Part shown: positions 6,159-11,083 of the stretch, piece after piece | Position numbering within the stretch: position 1 is the stretch's first letter | Layout: every line of letters starts with the position of its first letter | Assembly (NCBI GenBank): GCA_003485715.1 | Contig: DNIF01000090.1 | Location: 1-11,083 of the forward strand | Direction of reading: 5' to 3' | From: Gammaproteobacteria bacterium | Lineage (GTDB): Bacteria; Pseudomonadota; Gammaproteobacteria; UBA7966 | DNA: 11,083 nucleotides | Translations under genes and position numbers: made by a program | Notes under the pieces: generated by a model | Told to the model about the DNA's origin: nothing | What the model saw: the letters and a program-made list of their open reading frames with translations, nothing else | The model's database searches: none

Positions 6159-6845
6159 ATGAAAGGGATCGGCACTTTTTTCTGGCTGACACAGGCCGCG
6201 GCGACGCTGCGCAACATCGGTATGCGCACCTGGATTGCGATAGGTGTCGTGGTGGTGCTGCTGCTTGGGTTGCTGGTCTGGGCCGCGATCGCCCTCGTGT
6301 CCTGGCTGTGGGTCCAGGGGGTCGCCCTGAGCGACGCCGGCATGCGCGTGCTGAGCGATGCCGTGACCCAGGTGGAGCAGTTGAAGCCCGGCCTGCTGGC
6401 CGAGGCAGAGCGTGGCCTGCAGGGTGCGCGCGAGCAGGTCGGGCAGTGGGCACCGGGGATTGCCGAGGCCTTGCCGACCATCGACGTGAGCGGCACCGAC
6501 ATCGGCCCGGTCGCACGCTTCCCCGGGCTCATCCGCAGCTCCTACGCCGCCGAGGGTGGGGCTACCGAAGTTGCCTACGCTGGCCTGGCCGCTATGGCCA
6601 CCGTGGTTACGCACTACGTGAGCGGCTTCACCGATGCGGGCTTTGCGCACGAGGTGCTCTCGGCCACGGCCACGGGCGAGCGCCACCGCTTCACGCGCGG
6701 CGACGAATCCTTCAACCTCACCGTGACACCCGGGATGGCGGGCCTCATCGAGGTGCGGCTGCGGCAGGCAGCGGCGGCGCTACCGGGCCCGGTCCCGGAA
6801 GGCTCGGAGGAGCCGGTACCGCCGGCGCCACCGCAGCCGACCTGA
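6159..6845 (+). CDS. Single-pass membrane protein of unknown function
   Basis: I do not recognise this 228-residue protein. After a short amphipathic N-terminus comes one strong membrane segment (about 25-52, rich in V, L, I and W). A likely helical region with Glu, Gln and Leu follows (60-105). Then comes a compact domain of about 80 residues (115-200) containing RFPGLIRSSYA, THYVSGFTDAGF and HRFTRGDESFNLTVTP. The C-terminus (210-228) is rich in Pro and Glu and probably disordered. No signal-peptidase site or catalytic motif is evident. The soluble part would face either the periplasm or the cytoplasm; the many positive charges before the membrane segment (K2, R18, R23) slightly favour an N-in, C-out arrangement. 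It stands alone, 184 bases after sbtB and 187 before the ATPase gene, so the neighbours do not give its role. Confidence 0.8.
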   Translation: MKGIGTFFWLTQAAATLRNIGMRTWIAIGVVVVLLLGLLVWAAIALVSWLWVQGVALSDAGMRVLSDAVTQVEQLKPGLLAEAERGLQGAREQVGQWAPGIAEALPTIDVSGTDIGPVARFPGLIRSSYAAEGGATEVAYAGLAAMATVVTHYVSGFTDAGFAHEVLSATATGERHRFTRGDESFNLTVTPGMAGLIEVRLRQAAAALPGPVPEGSEEPVPPAPPQPT

Positions 6846-6869
6846 GCCTCGACCGGCATCCATCTGCCC

Positions 6870-6882
6870 GTTGGTGACCAAC
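6870..6882. promoter_or_regulatory. Inverted repeat before the cation ATPase gene
   Basis: GTTGGT and ACCAAC are perfect complements around a single G. The site lies in the 187-base gap before the ATPase, 150 bases from its start, and could be an operator or a remnant of a hairpin ending the upstream gene. I see no clear -35/-10 pair in this gap. Confidence 0.25.
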
Positions 6883-7032
6883 CTGCAACCGAATCTGCCA
6901 GTCAGTCATAGCCATCATCCCGCGCGCTTCGCACTGTTCACGCCTTCGCCCTGAAGTACTCGCGCTCACCCAAGGCGGCCGTCAGCCCCGGGGTAATCTC
7001 TGTCCGCAGTTCCGCATCGGAGCCCTCGCAAC

Positions 7033-9750
7033 ATGCAGCCAGCTAACTCATCCCATGACCCGCTGGCCGAAAAGGCTGCATCGATGATCTCCTGGCACAC
7101 CCTGTCGCCGGGGCAGGCCTGCGGGCAACTCGAGGTGAGCCCCGATTCGGGGCTGAGCGCCGCCGCGGTGGATACGCGCCTCGCTCACCACGGCGAGAAC
7201 CGCCTCTCCGAGAAGCCGCCGACCCCGGCCTGGGTGCTCTTCCTCGATCAGTTCCGCAGTGTGCTCATCCTGGTGCTGATCGGTGCGGCGGTGCTGGCCG
7301 GCAGCATCGGTCACGTCAAGGACACGCTCGTCATCCTTGCCGTGGTGGTGATCAACGCGCTGCTCGGCTTCTGGCAGGAGTACCGCGCCGAGGCCACGCT
7401 GGCGGCACTGAAGACCATGCTCGCGCCAGTAGCGCGGGTGCGTCGCAATGCCCGCGTGGAAGAGGTCGATGCGAGGCGTATCGTGCCGGGGGACATCGTG
7501 CTCCTGGAGGCGGGGGATCGCGTGCCCGCCGACGGGCGGCTCCTGGCCACGCACAACACCGAGATCGACGAGGCAGCGCTTACCGGTGAATCGCATGCGG
7601 TGGCCAAGGATGCCCGCGCCCCAGTGCCGGTCGAGGCACCGCTGGCCGAGCGTATCAATCTCGCCTTCATGAACACCGCCGTTACGCGTGGGCGGGCCGA
7701 GTTGCTGGTCACCGCCACCGGCATGCAGACCGAGATGGGTCGCTTGTCGGGCATGCTGGCCGAGGCCGAGAGCGGGCCGACGCCACTGCAGGTGCAGCTC
7801 GATATCCTCGGCAAGCGTCTCGGTGTCATCGCGGGCGTGGTGGTCTCCTTCATCTTCCTGCTCGAGCTTGCGCGCGGCGAGCCGCTGGTGCAGGTCCTGC
7901 TTACCTCCATTGCGCTGGCTGTGGCGGCGATCCCCGAGGGCCTGCCAGCGGTGGTGACGGTGACGCTGGCCCTCGGCATGCACCGCATGGCCCAGCATCG
8001 AGCCATCGTGAAGAAGCTGGCAGCGGTGGAGACCCTCGGCTGCACGACGGTGATCTGCTCGGACAAGACCGGCACCCTCACCATGAATCAGATGACCGCG
8101 CGAGCCGTGATGTTCCGGGGCCGGCGTTTCACTGTGTCGGGAGAGGGCTACGGGGCCAGTGGCGAGATCCGCGCGGAGGGGGGCGAGGGCGCGTCGCAGG
8201 ATTTCGCGCCGCTGCTCCATCCCGCCGTACTCGCCAACGAGAGCCGTATTCGTAATGGTCAACTCATCGGCGACCCCACCGAGGGTGCCCTGCTGGCCCT
8301 GGCAGCCAAGGGCGGTGTGGACGCCGAGCGCCTTGCGGCTGCCAGCCCGCGCATTGCCGAGATCCCCTTCGATTCAGCCCACAAGTTCCAGGCCACGTTC
8401 CACTTCCACGGAGACGTGGTGCAGATGCACGTGAAGGGTGCCCCGGACGTATTGCTGGCGCGCGCAGCCCAGCAGTTGGGGGCAGAGACCGATGAGCCGA
8501 TCGATGCCACCTTCTGGCAGGAGGAAAACGATCGCCTGGCCCGGGCGGCGATGCGGGTGCTGGCCATGGCACACAAGTCGATCCCGGCGGCGTCCTTCGA
8601 TCCGGCCGCAGATCTGATGGACCACGCGCGCGACCTGACGATGGTCGGTCTGGTCGGCATCATCGATCCGCCACGCCCCGAGGCCCGCGATGCCATTGCC
8701 GAGTGCAAACGAGCCGGCATCCTGGTGAAGATGATCACCGGCGATCACCGGATCACGGCTGCTGCCATTGCTCGCGAACTCGGCCTTGAAGGTGAGGTGG
8801 TGGAGGGGCGAGAACTCGATGCCCTGAGCGATGCGGCGCTGACCGCGCGCATTGCGGAGATCGGGGTCTTTGCCCGCGTGGCACCGGAGCACAAGGTGCG
8901 CATCGTGCAGGCCTTGAAGGCCCAGGGGCACATCGCGGCGATGACTGGTGACGGTGTGAACGACGCCCCCGCCCTCAAGCACGCCGACATCGGCGTGGCC
9001 ATGGGGATCACCGGTACCGAGGTGACCAAGGAAGCGGCCACCATGGTGCTTACCGACGACAACTTCGCCACCATCGTACGGGCAGTGCGCGAGGGGCGCG
9101 CGATCTACGACAACATCGTCAAGTTCGTGCGCTTTCAGCTCTCCACCAACATGGGTGCCATCCAGACAGTGGTGGGCGCGAGTCTGCTCGGTTGGCCCAC
9201 CCCGTTCACGGCCATCCAGATCCTCTGGGTGAACATCATCATGGATGGCCCACCGGCCATGTGCCTCGGGATCGAACCCCCACGGCCGGGGGCCATGGAT
9301 GAACCGCCGCGAAAGAGCGAGGCGCGCCTGCTCACGCTCCGGCGACTGGGGCGGATGGTGCTGTATGGCCTGACCATGGCCGTAGGTACGCTCGCGCTGT
9401 ATCAGTACGCCATGCCGAGGGGCGAGGTCTACGCCGTATCACTGGCCTTCACCACCTTCGTGCTGTTCCAGTTCTTCAACGTCTTCAATGCGCGGGCCGA
9501 GCACGGTTCGGCCTTCAATCGCGATTTCTTCCGCAACGGCTGGCTATGGCTGTCCATCGTGGTGGTGGTCACCCTGCAAGTGATCGCTGTGCACTGGGAA
9601 CCGGCCCAAGCCATCTTCCGCACCACGGATCTCAGTCTGAACGACTGGGGCCTCGCCACACTGGTGGCCTCCAGCGTCCTGTTCCTCGACGAGGCGCGCA
9701 AGTTCGGCTGCCGGCTGCTGTGCCGCTTGCGCTGTCCCGCGATGACTTGA
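7033..9750 (+). CDS. P2-type cation-transporting ATPase, probably Ca2+ exporter
   Basis: This is a 905-residue P-type ATPase of the SERCA/PMCA-like P2 class, which pumps cations out of the cytoplasm with ATP. The order is complete: N-terminal cation-ATPase domain (about 20-65), TM1-2, actuator loop with TGES (184-187), TM3-4 with PEGLP (301-305), CSDKTGTLTMNQM with the phosphorylated Asp344, KGAPD in the nucleotide domain (468-472), MITGDH (567-572), TGDGVNDAP (638-646) and TM5-10. Of the SERCA Ca2+ ligands, PEGL Glu302, N706 and N734/D738 (NIIMDG) are kept, but the position of the TM5 site-I Glu is A709 (STNMGAI) and the TM6 Thr is M737. This suggests one ion per cycle, as in PMCA. The start ATG has a modest GGAG 10 bases upstream; ATG at 7084 is an alternative. 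Other divalent ions or Mn2+ cannot be excluded. Confidence 0.93.
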   Translation: MQPANSSHDPLAEKAASMISWHTLSPGQACGQLEVSPDSGLSAAAVDTRLAHHGENRLSEKPPTPAWVLFLDQFRSVLILVLIGAAVLAGSIGHVKDTLVILAVVVINALLGFWQEYRAEATLAALKTMLAPVARVRRNARVEEVDARRIVPGDIVLLEAGDRVPADGRLLATHNTEIDEAALTGESHAVAKDARAPVPVEAPLAERINLAFMNTAVTRGRAELLVTATGMQTEMGRLSGMLAEAESGPTPLQVQLDILGKRLGVIAGVVVSFIFLLELARGEPLVQVLLTSIALAVAAIPEGLPAVVTVTLALGMHRMAQHRAIVKKLAAVETLGCTTVICSDKTGTLTMNQMTARAVMFRGRRFTVSGEGYGASGEIRAEGGEGASQDFAPLLHPAVLANESRIRNGQLIGDPTEGALLALAAKGGVDAERLAAASPRIAEIPFDSAHKFQATFHFHGDVVQMHVKGAPDVLLARAAQQLGAETDEPIDATFWQEENDRLARAAMRVLAMAHKSIPAASFDPAADLMDHARDLTMVGLVGIIDPPRPEARDAIAECKRAGILVKMITGDHRITAAAIARELGLEGEVVEGRELDALSDAALTARIAEIGVFARVAPEHKVRIVQALKAQGHIAAMTGDGVNDAPALKHADIGVAMGITGTEVTKEAATMVLTDDNFATIVRAVREGRAIYDNIVKFVRFQLSTNMGAIQTVVGASLLGWPTPFTAIQILWVNIIMDGPPAMCLGIEPPRPGAMDEPPRKSEARLLTLRRLGRMVLYGLTMAVGTLALYQYAMPRGEVYAVSLAFTTFVLFQFFNVFNARAEHGSAFNRDFFRNGWLWLSIVVVVTLQVIAVHWEPAQAIFRTTDLSLNDWGLATLVASSVLFLDEARKFGCRLLCRLRCPAMT

Positions 9751-9756
9751 GGGCGG

Positions 9757-9919
9757 GTCATCCCGCACCGCCCGTCATCCCCGCACACCGGTCATGCCGC
9801 GTCACTCCGTCACTCCGTCACTCCGCAACGCTCCGTCATCCCGCACCGCCCGTCATCCCGCACCGCCCGTCATCCCGCACCGCCCGTCATCCCCGCCACC
9901 CGTCATGCTGCGCCACTCC
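9757..9919. repeat. Non-coding array of 17-base half-REP units
   Basis: The gap between the ATPase gene and the next gene is filled by repeats. The unit GTCATCCCGCACCGCCC occurs perfectly at 9757-9773 and three times in direct tandem at 9835-9885. Variants lie at 9774-9790, 9886-9901 and 9902-9919. Between them GTCACTCC occurs three times in tandem (9801-9824). Every unit starts with GTCA, and most continue with TCCCGC, the left arm of the hairpin element that closes the array. Confidence 0.85.
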
Positions 9920-9946
9920 GTCATCCCCGCGCAGGCGGGGATCCAG
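9919..9946. repeat. REP-like palindromic element
   Basis: ATCCCCGC (9923-9930) pairs perfectly with GCGGGGAT (9935-9942) around GCAG, with flanks CGTC and CCAG. This is the common proteobacterial intergenic form CGTCATxCCCGC...GCGGGxATCCAG, related to REP/dRS3-type elements that are thought to be spread by RAYT or other transposases. It lies 169 bases behind the ATPase gene and 37 before the next start, and as a stable hairpin may also protect or end the upstream message. Confidence 0.75.
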
Positions 9947-9983
9947 TCCTTCCCCAGTGTCGTCCCGCTCCGGGAGAGAGCTC

Positions 9984-10967
9984 ATGCACAGCGAACAACA
10001 GCAGGCCATTCTCGTCATTGCCGTCCTGGCGGCCTTTGCCGACGGCAGCAAGCACGATCGCGAGCGTGATGCGATAAGGCGCATCGCCGATTCGCTTGCG
10101 GGCGCGGCCGATGCCCCGGATCTGGCCCGTCTGTATCAGGATGTGCTCCTGCGCAGGACCAGCCTCGAGCAGGCGGTCGCCCGGCTCGAAAGCCCTGAAC
10201 TCCGTCATCTGGCCTACGAAATGGCGGTGAGCGTATGCAACGCCGATGATCGCGAGAGCGAGACGGAGCGCGCCTTCCTCGCCGATCTGCGAGGCCGACT
10301 GGGCCTCGATCAGCCCGAGGCCGCACGCATCGATGACGAGGTGAGCCGGGTGGTGGCGATGGCGGAGCTCGCGGCACCGCGGGCAGGCGCGACTGCTGCT
10401 GCACTGCCGGTCGCCGTGTCGGCCACACCGGATCTGGTTATGGCCAACGTCTCTGCTGCCGAGATGGAGCAGACCATCCTCAACTACGCACTCATCGCCG
10501 GGGCACTGGAACTACTGCCTCAGTCCTGGGCCTCCTTGGCCATCGTCCCCTTGCAGGTGAAGCTCGTCTATGTGGTCGGCCAGGCGCATGGCCAGAGCCT
10601 CGATCAGGGTCAGATCAAGGACTTCATCGCTACCGCCGGTGTGGGTCTGACCTCCCAGTATCTGGAGCAGTTCGGGCGCAAGCTGCTCGGTGGCCTGTTA
10701 GGCAAGGTGGCGGGCAAGTCCTTCGGCAAGCTGGGCAGCGCCGCGAGCGGCATGGCCTTCTCCTTTGCCACCACCTGGGCCCTCGGGCAGGTGGCGAGGC
10801 GCTATTACGCAGGCGGGCGGAAGATGGATGTCTCGGTGCTTCGCGAGTCCTTCCAGGGTCTTCTGGACAACGCGAAGCAGATGCAGACGCAATACCTGCC
10901 CCAGATCCAGGAGCGCGCACGGACCCTCGACATGACGCAAGTAATGAACCTGGTGCGTGGGCGCTGA
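9984..10967 (+). CDS. TerB-like and DUF697-like domain protein of unknown function
   Basis: The 327-residue protein has two parts. Residues 5-125 look like a TerB-like helical domain, with the two acidic repeats AAFADGSKHDRERDAI (16-31) and CNADDRESETERAFL (85-99) that may bind a metal ion. An Ala-rich linker (127-150) follows. Residues 160-280 look like DUF697, seen in GTPase-associated and inner-membrane proteins: IVPLQVKLVYVVGQAHG (187-203), a Gly-rich hydrophobic stretch LLGGLLGKVAGKSFGKLGSA (234-253) and FATTWALGQVARRYYAGG (261-278). These could insert into or lie on the membrane. The C-terminus (282-320) is a charged helix. The ATG at 9984 is supported by GGGAGAG at 9972-9978; the longer open frame upstream only reads through the repeat array and the ATPase gene. 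The function is unknown; a role in tellurite resistance should not be assumed from the domain name. Confidence 0.8.
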   Translation: MHSEQQQAILVIAVLAAFADGSKHDRERDAIRRIADSLAGAADAPDLARLYQDVLLRRTSLEQAVARLESPELRHLAYEMAVSVCNADDRESETERAFLADLRGRLGLDQPEAARIDDEVSRVVAMAELAAPRAGATAAALPVAVSATPDLVMANVSAAEMEQTILNYALIAGALELLPQSWASLAIVPLQVKLVYVVGQAHGQSLDQGQIKDFIATAGVGLTSQYLEQFGRKLLGGLLGKVAGKSFGKLGSAASGMAFSFATTWALGQVARRYYAGGRKMDVSVLRESFQGLLDNAKQMQTQYLPQIQERARTLDMTQVMNLVRGR

Positions 10968-10977
10968 GGGTCAGGGC

Positions 10978-11083
10978 TTGCTGGCACACATTCCGGCGGA
11001 TCGGCCCTATGCCGGGCAGCGTGTCGCCCTGCTGACCCAGCACGGAAAGGAGCAGGTGATCGCCCCGGTGCTCGCTGCTGCCG
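10978..11083 (+). CDS. Start of a gene of unknown function, DUF6671-like (3' end missing)
   Basis: From TTG at 10978 the frame is open to the right edge and reads MLAHIPADRPYAGQRVALL, then TQHGKEQVIAPVLAAA. The GQRVALLTQHGKE..APVL pattern resembles the N-terminus of a family of uncharacterised proteins I know as DUF6671 (typically grrvaLaTKHGKE). TGAGGG at 10964-10969 supports the start. The gene begins only 10 bases after the previous stop, so the two are probably co-transcribed. Only 35 residues are visible, so the family call is tentative. Confidence 0.55.
   Translation, partial: MLAHIPADRPYAGQRVALLTQHGKEQVIAPVLAAA

Noticed and set aside
9757..9946. Possible CRISPR array because of regular repeats
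   Set aside because: The 17-base units are directly adjacent without unique spacers, vary in length, and match a REP-like arm. No cas gene is present.
9546..9983. Long open frame joining the ATPase end and repeats to the TerB-like protein
   Set aside because: It overlaps the ATPase in another frame, and its Pro/His/Ser/Arg-rich part is only the repeat array translated. The ATG at 9984 has a good ribosome binding site.

Overview
The window is a GC-rich stretch (about two-thirds G+C by eye) of a bacterial chromosome. Start codons, Shine-Dalgarno sites and gene content point to a proteobacterium. The [NiFe]-hydrogenase maturation genes, a SbtA-type bicarbonate transporter with its PII-like partner, and a REP-like element with ATCCCCGC/GCGGGGAT arms suggest an autotrophic or hydrogen-oxidising gamma- or betaproteobacterium. 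The taxonomic assignment is an inference. All genes I could support lie on the + strand.

Bases 1-4518 hold a compact [NiFe]-hydrogenase maturation operon, hypB-hypF'-hypC-hypD-hypE. The genes overlap or nearly touch, except for a 50-base gap before hypD. hypB is cut by the left edge of the window. HypB inserts nickel. HypF, HypE, HypC and HypD build and deliver the Fe(CN)2CO group. Two genes here are unusual. HypB has a stretch of 48 residues with 24 histidines inside its GTPase domain, next to the metal-binding Cys-His, rather than at the N-terminus where HypB histidine stretches are usually found. HypF is only the C-terminal Kae1-like carbamoyltransferase half: the acylphosphatase, zinc-finger and YrdC-like parts are missing.

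Bases 4657-5974 hold sbtA and sbtB, a sodium/bicarbonate symporter and its PII-like regulator. A perfect 14-base palindrome follows them directly. Bases 6159-6845 encode a small single-pass membrane protein that I do not recognise.

Bases 7033-9750 encode a P2-type cation ATPase, probably a Ca2+ pump in which one of the two classical Ca2+ sites appears to be lost. It is followed by about 190 bases of non-coding repeats: 17-base units that look like the left half of the complete REP-like hairpin closing the array. Bases 9984-10967 encode a TerB-like plus DUF697-like protein. The right edge cuts the beginning of another gene that resembles a family of uncharacterised proteins.

I see no insertion sequence, phage gene, CRISPR array, tRNA or rRNA. 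The best candidates for something new are the in-domain histidine module of HypB and the stand-alone HypF half. Nothing else looks like an undescribed multi-gene system.
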